Of a stretch of DNA of 64,000 nucleotides, positions 8,402-16,097 are shown one piece after another. A program made the translations under genes and the position numbers. Position 1 is the first letter of the stretch. Each line of letters opens with the position of its first letter. The stretch is from VXYL01 sp963665195 (GTDB lineage: Bacteria; Pseudomonadota; Gammaproteobacteria; Pseudomonadales; Azotimanducaceae), in NCBI GenBank assembly GCA_963665195.1, contig OY762070.1:3658001-3722000 (forward strand), written 5' to 3'. The notes beneath the pieces were generated by a model that worked only from the letters and a program-made list of their open reading frames with translations, ran no database searches and was not told where the DNA came from.

Positions 8402-9697
8402 CTACTCGCGCATGTCGGCGATGGCGTCGTAGACGATCCGCTTGCCCAGAACTCTGGCCTTGCGGCCGACGGGGAAGCCGAAGTTCTGGATCATGCCGAT
8501 GGCGAAAAGATCCTGAACCGGATTGACGCCGAACCAGGTGCCGGCGATGCCGTACCACCAGTACTCGCCCTTGGCGAGTGCGTGATCGGTCTCGCCATCC
8601 GGCTGTTCGACGATGGCGAAGTCGATTCCGAACGTATTGCCGGGGGCGCCGATCATCGGGTCGATGGCGGGGATGTTGTCCGGTAGCTGGTTCGCGTGCA
8701 TGAGCTCCACGGTTTCGGCTTCAAGGATGCGGGCGCCGTCCAACTCGCCGCCGTTCAACAGCATCTGACAGAACCGGGCGTAGTCCGTGGCCGTGGAGAC
8801 GAGTCCGCCGCCGCCGGAAAGAAGCTTCGGCTTGCTCAGGTATTCGCCGAACGGCCGCTGGACGAGGCCGCCCGCGGGTGCCGAGTCGTAGAGCGCGGCG
8901 AAACGCGGCGCCTTCGCCTCCTCCACCCAGAACGCGGTGTCGACCATGCGCAAGGGGCTGAAGATGCGCTCTTCAAGCACTGCGTCGAACGGCTTCCCGG
9001 CGAGCACCTCGACCAGGTAGCCCTGCACGTCCACGGCGATGCTGTAGTGCCACTGGCTGCCGGGCTGCTGGCGCAGCGGAATCGCGCCGAGCTTGCCCAC
9101 CATCTCCTTGAGCGTGGAATCCCGGGCGAGAACATCCGCCTGAACGTAGAGCGTGTCCACTTGCGAGCGCGAGAAGAAGCCGTAGGTCAGCCCGCCGGTG
9201 TGGCTGACGAGTTCTCGGATCGTCATCTCGTGATCGGCAGCAGCGACCTGCGGCTGGCCATCGGCACCATCCGCCACCGCCACCTTGAGGCCCTTGAACT
9301 CCGGGATGAACTTGGAGACCGCGTCGTCGAGTTCGAACCGCCCCTCGTCGAAGAACGTCATCAGCGCGACGCCCGCGACGGGTTTGGTCATGGAGTAGAT
9401 GCGAAAGATCGTGTCTGTCGCCATGGGAACATCCGCTTGGATGTCCTGCCTGCCGACAGCTTCGAAGTGGACGACCTTGCCGTGCCGCGCGACGAGCGTG
9501 ACCGCGCCGGCGATCTCGCCCGCATCGACCATCTGCTGCATCGCGCCGTTCAGCTTGCCGAGCTCGTCGGCGTCCATGCCGACCTCGGCGGGAGTCGCCG
9601 TCGGCAGGGCCTCGGCGAGCGCGCCAACAGGGGCGAGGGCGAGGGCCAACAGGGCCAGCAACGGTGCGGTACGGTGCCGAATGGACTTCAAGATCAT
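8402..9697 (-). CDS. Exported serine hydrolase, beta-lactamase family
   Basis: This is a 431-residue beta-lactamase-fold hydrolase with a clear signal peptide (TAPLLALLALALAPVGALA, cleavage near residue 29), so it acts in the periplasm or outside. The catalytic motif is SMTK (Ser102, Lys105) in RIYSMTKPVAG and the second motif is YSI in WHYSIAVD near 215. A long loop with VADGADGQPQVAAADHEMT precedes the ELVSHTGGLTYG segment typical of EstB-like enzymes. The ATG at 9697 is preceded by a strong GAGGAG site; upstream in-frame codons do not encode a plausible leader. It is a distant paralogue of the gene at 4284. Confidence 0.88.
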   Translation of the reverse strand: MILKSIRHRTAPLLALLALALAPVGALAEALPTATPAEVGMDADELGKLNGAMQQMVDAGEIAGAVTLVARHGKVVHFEAVGRQDIQADVPMATDTIFRIYSMTKPVAGVALMTFFDEGRFELDDAVSKFIPEFKGLKVAVADGADGQPQVAAADHEMTIRELVSHTGGLTYGFFSRSQVDTLYVQADVLARDSTLKEMVGKLGAIPLRQQPGSQWHYSIAVDVQGYLVEVLAGKPFDAVLEERIFSPLRMVDTAFWVEEAKAPRFAALYDSAPAGGLVQRPFGEYLSKPKLLSGGGGLVSTATDYARFCQMLLNGGELDGARILEAETVELMHANQLPDNIPAIDPMIGAPGNTFGIDFAIVEQPDGETDHALAKGEYWWYGIAGTWFGVNPVQDLFAIGMIQNFGFPVGRKARVLGKRIVYDAIADMRE

Positions 9698-9770
9698 CGG
9701 GTTTCGCTCCTCAGAATGGCTCGATCCTAACTCACTGGGCGTCGCGGACACGGTGACACGGTAGGGCTGG

Positions 9771-10709
9771 CTACCGAGCGCTCGCATTGCCCAGGCGAAA
9801 GATGAATCCCGCACTGAGTGACAGTCCGCCCAGATCATCCGTGGCGATGCGGTACGCGACGGGTTCGCTGCCGTCCGGGCGCAGATTCGACGAGTGGCTG
9901 CGCAGCGCGTCGTAGCTGTCGCTGGCGGTGAACGTCCGCAGGTGCCGGTAGCGGGCCTCCAAGACGAAGGACAGGCGATCGCTGATCGGCCGCTCGAAGC
10001 CGGCGAGGGCCTGGACGCCGAAGACCGTGTCGCTCAGGGTGGCAGCGTCCCGCGTGACCGTGCCGGCGAGGTTGCGGCGCACTTCCGGCTCGTTCGGCAG
10101 GCCTGTCGCGGACGCCATGAGCGCCGGATCCGTGGCGCGGGCCCAGCGCACGTTGTAGTCGATGCTCATGCGGGCGACGCCGAGGCCGATCCCCACGTAG
10201 GGCGTCAGCGTGGCGCGGCTGTCCAGGCGCAGCCGGACGTTGGCGAAGGCGGCGTCCATGGCCGCGTCGCCGATGCGTTCTTCGGCAGTAGGCAGCTCGG
10301 CGCCGAAGATGTCGGTGAAGGGTACGCCGGAGGGGTCTTCGATGAGCGACGTCTGGTCGTAACCCGTGCTGGCGCGGGCGTACTCGAGCTCCAAGGTCCA
10401 GCGCTCCCGGAAGCCCATGCCGAGCCCGAGCTGCGCGTCCATGCCCAGAGCGCGATCGAAGCTGTTCTGCCAGTCGTCCACCGCGCCGGCGCCGCGGTCC
10501 GGGTCCGTGCAACCGGGCAGCAGCGCGTACTGCGGGTTCACGAATCCGTCGCAGCGGCTCGGCCGGTCGTTGTCGCCGGAGAGGAAGTGGGGCCCCGGCG
10601 CGGCCAGAGCGCCGATCGAAGCGCGCAAGGTGATGCCGTTCGCCGCGGTCGCGCAGCCGAAGAGCACTGCCAGGGCGGCGATCCACAGCTTCGCGTTCAA
10701 TGCACGCAC
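9771..10709 (-). CDS. Outer-membrane beta-barrel protein (OmpA/opacity type)
   Basis: This is a 312-residue predicted outer-membrane barrel. The signal peptide is LWIAALAVLFGCATAANG. The rest alternates amphipathic strands such as RWTLELEYARAST, LTPYVGIGLGVARM and LSFVLEARYRHLRTF, and the chain ends with LGGLSLSAGFIFRLGN, a typical closing strand of Opa/OmpW-like barrels. A cysteine pair around RCDGFVNPQYALLPGC lies in an early loop. Its start overlaps the end of the preceding PLP gene by 13 bases behind a good AAGGGGG ribosome site. The function cannot be told from sequence. Confidence 0.75.
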   Translation of the reverse strand: MRALNAKLWIAALAVLFGCATAANGITLRASIGALAAPGPHFLSGDNDRPSRCDGFVNPQYALLPGCTDPDRGAGAVDDWQNSFDRALGMDAQLGLGMGFRERWTLELEYARASTGYDQTSLIEDPSGVPFTDIFGAELPTAEERIGDAAMDAAFANVRLRLDSRATLTPYVGIGLGVARMSIDYNVRWARATDPALMASATGLPNEPEVRRNLAGTVTRDAATLSDTVFGVQALAGFERPISDRLSFVLEARYRHLRTFTASDSYDALRSHSSNLRPDGSEPVAYRIATDDLGGLSLSAGFIFRLGNASAR

Positions 10710-11800
10710 CCCCTTGCCGGGGCCTTGAGCACCGCCTCCACCACGCCGTCGCGCACGCCGACGTAGCGATCCCAGCGGTTCATGGTGACGTCCTGCTGGT
10801 GGGTCAGCAGGAAGAACGGCTCGCCGATGCCAAGCTCGAAGTCGTCCTCGCTCGCCAGAACCACGCCGTAGTGGTCGATCGCGGCGACAGCGACGCCGGG
10901 CATGCCTTCAAGGGTGGGCGCGCCGTTCGGTGCGCCGATGGCCTCGATGTGTACGTCGCCGACGGCGGTGCGGGCGTCCGGGCGGGCCACCACGCGGCCC
11001 ATCACGCGCACCGCGAAGGCGAACTCGTCCATGTAGGCGTAGGGTACTTCCATGACGATGTAGCTGCCGCCCTCGATCTCGGTCACCTCTGGGACCGTCG
11101 CCGCCACATCATAGGTCCAGGTCTCGCCCGTGGAGACGACTTCCACCGGGAATCCCGCCGCTTCCAGCGCGGCCTTCGCTTCGACGACGCGGCCGATGAA
11201 ACGGCGTCCTTCCACGAAGCGCTGGGCGCGGCTTGGCGGCCGGGCCAGAGGCACCTGATGGCTCATCACGCCGCGCAGGCGCAGTCCCGGCGCCGCGGCG
11301 ACGTGCCGAGCCAGCGCCAGCGCCTGGCGCACGGTGCGAATGCCGCCGCGTCCCATCATGGTGTCCACTTCGATGACCACGCCGAGCGTCGCGCCGACGG
11401 CCGCGGCGCCGAGCACCAGCCGGTCCACCTGCGCCGGATCGTCCACCGCGACCATCACATCGGCGCGCTGCGCGAGCCGCGCCAGGCGCTCGATCTTGGC
11501 CTCGTCCACCACCTGGTTGGCGACTAGCACGTTCTTCACGGTCCCAGCGCCCTCGTCCACGAACGCCTCGGCTTCCGACACCTTCGCCGCGCAGACGCCA
11601 TGGACGGTGCCTCCGGCCGCGATCTGCATCGCGAGAATCTGCGGCGACTTGTGGTTCTTGCCGTGCGGGCGCAGGCGGATGGTCTTGCCGCGGTAGTGGT
11701 TCGCGATGGTCGCGATGTTGTGCTCCAAGGCATCGAGGTCGATGACGAGGACGGGCGTCTCCAGCGCCTGCAGCGGCATTCCGACCCTCGCTTGCGCCAT
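10697..11800 (-). CDS. D-threonine aldolase / D-serine dehydratase-like PLP enzyme
   Basis: This 367-residue protein has a type III fold: an alanine-racemase N-terminal barrel plus a D-serine-dehydratase-like C-terminal domain. The PLP-binding segment is RLRPHGKNHKSPQI (Lys48/Lys51). The chain continues through IEVDTMMGRGGIRT near 155 and VVSTGETWTYD near 235. The metal-site region is DHYGVVLASED followed by THQQDVTMNRWDR near 340. The family cleaves D-threo-3-hydroxy amino acids or dehydrates D-serine using PLP and a divalent metal; the exact substrate is unknown. The ATG overlaps the stop of the upstream relative (TGATG at 11798-11802), so the two are translationally coupled. Confidence 0.85.
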   Translation of the reverse strand: MAQARVGMPLQALETPVLVIDLDALEHNIATIANHYRGKTIRLRPHGKNHKSPQILAMQIAAGGTVHGVCAAKVSEAEAFVDEGAGTVKNVLVANQVVDEAKIERLARLAQRADVMVAVDDPAQVDRLVLGAAAVGATLGVVIEVDTMMGRGGIRTVRQALALARHVAAAPGLRLRGVMSHQVPLARPPSRAQRFVEGRRFIGRVVEAKAALEAAGFPVEVVSTGETWTYDVAATVPEVTEIEGGSYIVMEVPYAYMDEFAFAVRVMGRVVARPDARTAVGDVHIEAIGAPNGAPTLEGMPGVAVAAIDHYGVVLASEDDFELGIGEPFFLLTHQQDVTMNRWDRYVGVRDGVVEAVLKAPARGCVH

Positions 11801-12477
11801 CAGAACGCGCCCCGGGCGGACACCGGCCAGACGGCTTCCAAGACCCCGTCGCGAATGCCGTAGGCGAAGTCGTGCAGCGCGAAGACCGTCGCCGCGTCGG
11901 CGGGCCGCAGCTGCAGCCAATCGCCGATGGCGAACGGCCGCTCGGTTCGGGGGTAGAGCACCATGCCGTGCTCGGCGCTGCCCGCGGAAGCCCGGAAGCG
12001 CTCGCCGCCCACGACCTCGGGATCGCCGAAATCGCGGCCCACGGCTTTCTGCCCCGCATCGTGGATGGCGCGGCCGGGTTCGGGAACGCTGCCGATGCGC
12101 GCCGAGACGGTGACCGCGCCGTCGAGCGCATCGGCACCGACCAGAGGCACGCCGTCGTCCTCCAGGAGAACGCCGAGCGCATCTGCCCGCTGCCGCGAGT
12201 ACGCCGTCACCAAGGGCCGCAGGACGCGGATGTCCGCGAACCCGGCGGCGGCGAAGACCTCCGCCTCGGCGATGCTGCGCACCGCGATGCCGACGACGCC
12301 GGGCCGCGCAAGCTGCCTCTGCGCGATGGCCGGCGTCTTGTGGACCCAGGCCTCGATCCTGGCCGGCCCTTCGCACGCGGCGATGTTCGCGTCCAAGCGA
12401 TCTACATCCACAAGCAGTGCCGGCGTGTCCAAGGCTTCCACGGGGCTGCCGGTCGGTACGTCGATGGGGCGTTGCAT
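11800..12477 (-). CDS. Internally shortened D-threonine-aldolase-like protein
   Basis: This 225-residue relative of the downstream PLP enzyme keeps the two ends of the fold but lacks much of the middle. The N-terminus has VEALDTPALLVDVDRLD and a lysine segment ARIEAWVHKTPAIAQ in place of PHGKNHK. The C-terminal domain has AIHDAGQKAVGRDFGDP, GSAEHGMVL and GDWLQLRPADAATVF. About 130 residues of barrel are missing relative to the 367-residue neighbour, yet the frame is intact and GC-rich at third positions. It may be a degraded paralogue kept in frame, or a non-catalytic partner subunit. The ATG at 12477 is the first consistent with the domain start. Confidence 0.65.
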   Translation of the reverse strand: MQRPIDVPTGSPVEALDTPALLVDVDRLDANIAACEGPARIEAWVHKTPAIAQRQLARPGVVGIAVRSIAEAEVFAAAGFADIRVLRPLVTAYSRQRADALGVLLEDDGVPLVGADALDGAVTVSARIGSVPEPGRAIHDAGQKAVGRDFGDPEVVGGERFRASAGSAEHGMVLYPRTERPFAIGDWLQLRPADAATVFALHDFAYGIRDGVLEAVWPVSARGAF

Positions 12478-12648
12478 TGCCGTAGCGTACCGGACTCGCC
12501 TAAGCTTGCGGTGCAGGCGAACGGGACCGAATGTCTGATCGCGCACCGTGACCGGGTGCTGGAACGGTTCGCGACGCCGCGCCGAGGATTCCTTCACTCC
12601 TTCACACATGCGTTGCATGTAGTCCGTGTTATACGTTGAGTTGGTCGA

Positions 12649-12720
12649 ATGATCCGCATCGTCTTCGCGTGGAAGGACGGCGGCGCCGAGCGTGTACAGA
12701 TCGTCGACTATCGTCGGTGA
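12649..12720 (+). pseudogene. higB: C-terminal remnant of a HigB-type toxin
   Basis: The 23 codons MIRIVFAWKDGGAERVQIVD plus YRR match the C-terminal strands of HigB/RelE-fold mRNA interferases (consensus R-I-x-F-x-W-x-D-G-x-A, then D-Y-H/R). The remaining two thirds of a normal toxin, of about 90 residues, are not found upstream in any frame. The piece ends six bases before the intact antitoxin gene, which is the usual higBA order and spacing. It is therefore read as the stump of a deleted toxin. Confidence 0.6.
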
Positions 12721-12726
12721 GCCTGA

Positions 12727-13008
12727 ATGCTGCCTGAAAAGAGAACGTCCACACATGCTGGCGAGGTGTTGCAGAAGGAGTTTCTCGAGCCTGCGGGCAT
12801 CACCCAGACGGAGCTGGCGAACCATCTGGGCGTGCCGGTGCAAAGAATCAACGAGTTGGTTCGCGGCAAACGTGGCGTCACCCCTGGGACGGCCTGGTTG
12901 CTGGGAGAGGCCTTCGGAACGGGACCGGAGTTCTGGATGAACCTGCAGGCGGCGTTCGACTTGACCTCTGTTGAGCGCCCGAGGCATGTGAGTCGCTTGG
13001 TGGCTTGA
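12727..13008 (+). CDS. higA: HigA/VapI family antitoxin (XRE helix-turn-helix)
   Basis: This 93-residue protein has the HigA layout: an HTH_3 domain with ITQTELANHLGVPVQRINELV (about residues 25-45) followed by GKRGVTPGTAWLLGEAFG and the hallmark GPEFWMNLQAAFDL. In a complete module it binds and neutralises HigB and represses its own promoter. Here only the last 23 codons of higB remain, so it is an orphan antitoxin or a free transcriptional regulator. The ATG six bases after the toxin stop is the normal coupled start. Confidence 0.88.
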   Translation: MLPEKRTSTHAGEVLQKEFLEPAGITQTELANHLGVPVQRINELVRGKRGVTPGTAWLLGEAFGTGPEFWMNLQAAFDLTSVERPRHVSRLVA

Positions 13009-13217
13009 AGCCGCGGGGCCGGGCGCAAGGGGCGCACGACAGGCCCCGGGCCAGTCGGAGATCTGCCGTACACCCGGAGCGCCCCGCCCGTGCCGGAGCC
13101 TTGTGTCGCTCCCGGCGCGTTCACCAGACATCTGTCGTACACCGCTCAGCTTGCGGCAAGTTGAATCGGCCCCCGTGGCCGGTGTCTAATGCGTCCCTCG
13201 ATGTCGAGGAGCCGACT

Positions 13218-13853
13218 GTGGAGTCGAACGCGCCGCTGACGCTGTACACCAATCCCATGTCCCGCGGGCGCATCGCCCGGTGGATGATCGAGGAAGTGGG
13301 GGTGGAGTACGAAACCGTGATCCTCGATCTCGGCAGCAAGATCGTCGATCCGGCGTATCTCTCGCTCAACCCCATGGGCAAGGTGCCGACCTTGGTCCAT
13401 GGCGACGCCGTGGTCACGGAAGCGGCCGCCATTTGCGCGTATTTGGCGGACGCCTTCCCCGAAGCGCGGCTGGCGCCGCCCGTGGCCGAACGGGCCGCCT
13501 ATTATCGCTGGCTGTTCTTCGGCGCCGGGTGTCTGGACCCCGGCGCGATCAACCATGCCCTAGGGGTCGCCAGCACGCCGGAACAGGAAGGCATGCTCGG
13601 CTACCGGAGCCTCGCGGCGACGTTCGATGCATTGGAGTGGCGGCTGGGCCAGTCGCGCTATCTCGCCGGCGACGCCTTCACCGCCGCCGACGTCTACGTC
13701 GGCCAGCAGCTCAACTGGGGAATCCAGATGCAGATCGTGAAGGACCGCCCGATCCTGGAGGACTACGTGGGGAATCTGCGGCAACGGCCAGCGAACCAGC
13801 GCGCCGCGCAGCTGGACGACGACCTGATCGCCGCCGCCAGCCACAAGGGCTGA
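13218..13853 (+). CDS. Glutathione S-transferase family protein
   Basis: This is a 211-residue glutathione transferase. The thioredoxin-like N-terminal domain carries LYTNPMSRGRIARWMIEE with Ser/Arg at the glutathione site, the cis-proline GKVPTLV near 58 and the gamma-glutamyl contact ES-like VVTEAAAICAYLAD. The helical C-terminal domain includes RYLAGDAFTAADVYVG near 155. No ATG is positioned correctly; a GTG at 13218 preceded by GAGGAG was chosen. The gene leads a plus-strand run with a PhyH dioxygenase and a glutaredoxin-DinB gene, suggesting thiol-dependent detoxification or conjugation. Confidence 0.88.
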   Translation: MESNAPLTLYTNPMSRGRIARWMIEEVGVEYETVILDLGSKIVDPAYLSLNPMGKVPTLVHGDAVVTEAAAICAYLADAFPEARLAPPVAERAAYYRWLFFGAGCLDPGAINHALGVASTPEQEGMLGYRSLAATFDALEWRLGQSRYLAGDAFTAADVYVGQQLNWGIQMQIVKDRPILEDYVGNLRQRPANQRAAQLDDDLIAAASHKG

Positions 13854-13883
13854 GCGGCGCGACGCCGATCCCGGCAAGCCACC

Positions 13884-14813
13884 ATGGCACTCGACACGCA
13901 GCCGCTGGTCGCCCACTTGGCCGCCTTGCGCGCGCTCGCGATGGAGAAGTTCGAAGCCGCGCCTTTGCCGGCGGGCGATGCGGCGCGGGCGACGCTGGCG
14001 CGCGAACTCGAAGCGCTGGATCTCAAGCCGCACGTGGCGGAGCTCGAGACCGACGGCTACACCGTGCTGCCGCCGGGCAAGGCCGCGCCGCTCGCCTTCT
14101 TCGACGAGCTGCGCGAAACCCTCCTGACCCTGCGCGAAGACGACGCTTCGCGCGATCTCGGCCCGCAATCCGGCCTCGGCAAGACGCTCTTCCATTTGCT
14201 GCCGCGGGCGCGGATCGTCGAAGACGCTCTGCTCGCTCCCGCGCCGCTAGCGCTGGTGACCTATCTGCTCGGCTACCGCGCCAAGCTCAGCCAGTCCACC
14301 GGCCTCATCAAGAACTCGGATGCGGGGCCGCTCGCCATCCATGCCGATCACAGCGGCAAGATCCCCGCGCCGTGGCCGAGCGTCGCGCAATACTGCAACG
14401 TCACCTGGGTGACGACGGACTACACGCGGGCCGGCGGCGCGGTCTGCGTCTGGCCCGGCAGCCATCGCTTCTGCCGACCCGTGCCGGCGGATCTGACGAT
14501 GGCGCACGACCACCCCGAAGTGCGCGTGCTGGAACTGCCCAAGGGTTCGGTGATCGTCTGGCACGGCAGCCTCTGGCACGGCGCGGTGCCGCGAACGGAC
14601 GATGGCGAACGGGTCACGCTGGTGCTGCCGCATGTGCGCGACCACATGCAGGCCCAGGAACTCTACTGGGCCACCACCACGCCGGCGATGATCGCCCGCC
14701 ACGGCAGCCGCTTCTGCGCCCTCATGGGCCTTTATTCGGCCTACCCGTGGCTCGACGACGGGCCGCCCGATACCCTGGCTCTCACCCCCCGCAGCGGATC
14801 GCAGTTCGAATGA
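13884..14813 (+). CDS. Phytanoyl-CoA dioxygenase (PhyH) family protein
   Basis: This is a 309-residue Fe(II)/2-oxoglutarate oxygenase. The metal triad is HAD in AIHADHSGKIP near residue 153 and the distal His in SLWHGAVPRTDDGER near 233, with a following arginine in LPHVRDH. A helical N-terminal extension of about 70 residues precedes the catalytic core (ETDGYTVLPPGKAA). The stop TGA overlaps the ATG of the glutaredoxin-DinB gene (ATGA), so translation is coupled. The substrate is unknown. Confidence 0.87.
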   Translation: MALDTQPLVAHLAALRALAMEKFEAAPLPAGDAARATLARELEALDLKPHVAELETDGYTVLPPGKAAPLAFFDELRETLLTLREDDASRDLGPQSGLGKTLFHLLPRARIVEDALLAPAPLALVTYLLGYRAKLSQSTGLIKNSDAGPLAIHADHSGKIPAPWPSVAQYCNVTWVTTDYTRAGGAVCVWPGSHRFCRPVPADLTMAHDHPEVRVLELPKGSVIVWHGSLWHGAVPRTDDGERVTLVLPHVRDHMQAQELYWATTTPAMIARHGSRFCALMGLYSAYPWLDDGPPDTLALTPRSGSQFE

Positions 14814-15544
14814 TCGACGTCTACTGGCAACCCGGTTGAACCAGCTGCCTCCGGGTGAAGGAGTTTCTGTCGATCCGTGAGATCGACTACGCATCGAGGG
14901 ATGTCGCAAACGACGCCGAGGCGCGCTCTCGTTTCGAGAAGCTGGAAGCGGGCGCGGTGCCCACGGTGGCGGTCGGCGGCCGCTGGGTGCCCGGGGTGGA
15001 CCTCGCCCAAGTGGCACGACTGGTGGGCATCGACTACATGCCGCAGGAGCCTCTGCCGGCCGCGGTGCTGATCGAACGGTTGCGCGGGGCGCTGGATGCC
15101 GCGATGCGTCTCATCGGGCAGTTCCCAGCCGAACGCCTGGGCGACAAGCTGCCGAATCGGGACCGCACGTGCATCGCGCTCGGCAACCACATCGTGGAGA
15201 TCGCTGCGGTGTATCTCTCGGTGGCTGCGGGCGGCGATTTCGACCGAGTTGCATCGGCGGCGATTCCGGCCAAGGAACGCGGTCGCGGCGCGCTTGCGGC
15301 GAGGGCCAGGAGGATTGACGCGGAACTCGCGGAAACGCCCGTCGACTCGCCGGCCCGGCCCGTGGGGTCCTTCTTCGGCGAGACCACGCTGCATGCCGTG
15401 CTGGAACGCAGCGCTTGGCACGCCGCCCAGCACGCGCGGCAACTGGCCATGCTGCTCGAACGGCTGGGGATTCGCCCCGAAGGCGCGCTGACGCCCGGCG
15501 ACCTCGAAGGGCTGCCGCTGCCCGCCGAGGTCTGGGACGCCTGA
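14810..15544 (+). CDS. Glutaredoxin-DinB fusion with in-frame TGA at the active-site cysteine (candidate selenoprotein)
   Basis: Read from the ATG at 14810 that overlaps the PhyH stop, the frame gives MIDVYWQPG, then TGA at 14837-14839, then TSCLRVKEFL and an open frame to 15544. In glutaredoxin-like relatives this site is CxxC, so the TGA stands exactly where the first catalytic cysteine belongs and would give U-T-S-C. The cis-proline GAVPTVAVGG near residue 56 supports a glutaredoxin domain. Residues from about 95 form a DinB-like four-helix domain with histidines in LGNHIVEIA and SAWHAAQHARQL, as in thiol-dependent transferases. The 244-residue product is complete only if UGA is recoded. 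The alternative is a single-base mutation or error at a Cys codon; a start at GTG 14855 would delete the active site. Confidence 0.7.
14837..14869 (+). promoter_or_regulatory. Candidate bacterial SECIS hairpin after the in-frame UGA
   Basis: Directly after the UGA a hairpin can form inside the coding sequence. CTCC (14849-14852) pairs with GGAG (14860-14863) around a seven-base loop GGGTGAA, with an outer CAG (14842-14844)/CTG (14867-14869) pairing across an internal loop. The loop opens with G residues and contains GU, and it begins 13 bases after the UGA, broadly as in bacterial SECIS elements. The stem is short and was judged by eye only. Confidence 0.35.
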
Positions 15545-15558
15545 CGCTAAGCCCTAAG

Positions 15559-15987
15559 TCAAGCGGGCTTCTCGCGCCGCACCCAGCGGCTGGCGCGGCT
15601 CGTGTCTTCAATGGCTTCGCCAGCCTTCTGCCACCCCGTGAAGCCGGGCTCCAGATGCGCGACGTTGGTGAAGCCCATCTCGTCGAGCGCCTTCGTCGCC
15701 AGCGCCGAGCGACCGCCGCCGGCGCAGAACAGCACGATGCGCTTGTCCGCGGCGTCGAACCAGTCCCGGTAGTAGGGGCTCGAAGGGTCCGCCCAGAACT
15801 CCAGCATCCCGCGCGGGACGTGCTTGGCGCCCGGAATCGTGCCGAGATCGACCCATTCCTGGATCTCGCGGATATCGGCGAGCAGCAGATTCGGATCGTC
15901 GAGTTCGGCCTTGAGATCGTCAATGGAAAGGTTCTCGATGTCCTTCTTCACCTCTTCGACGACCGCGAAGATCTCCTTGATGGGCAT
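15559..15987 (-). CDS. Rhodanese-like sulfurtransferase
   Basis: This 142-residue single-domain rhodanese carries the active-site loop LFCAGGGRSALAT with its nucleophilic cysteine near residue 91. DIREIQEWVDLGTIPGAKHV near 40 is the conserved DxRxxxE..GhIPGA segment. An N-terminal helix (MPIKEIFAVVEEVKKDIENL) precedes the domain. The start at 15987 is preferred over the longer frame because upstream codons look non-coding. It is convergent with the glutaredoxin-DinB gene (14 bases apart) and may supply persulfide sulfur; any link to selenium handling is speculation. Confidence 0.88.
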   Translation of the reverse strand: MPIKEIFAVVEEVKKDIENLSIDDLKAELDDPNLLLADIREIQEWVDLGTIPGAKHVPRGMLEFWADPSSPYYRDWFDAADKRIVLFCAGGGRSALATKALDEMGFTNVAHLEPGFTGWQKAGEAIEDTSRASRWVRREKPA

Positions 15988-16097
15988 GGTTCCTCCAAGT
16001 CCGGGACGTAGGCGCACAGGATCATGGCCGCGCGCCGCACCGCTGGCAAGCCCGCATCGGCTACACTCGCAAGCTTTGCTCTTGAGCGGTAACAGCC

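Noticed and set aside
12478..13131. Upstream extension of the short D-threonine-aldolase-like gene through the higA region.
   Set aside because: The extension runs antisense to the clear HigA antitoxin and has no recognisable domain.
14855..15544. Start of the glutaredoxin-DinB gene at GTG 14855.
   Set aside because: This start would remove the redox active site and ignore the coupled ATG at 14810, so the UGA-containing reading was preferred.
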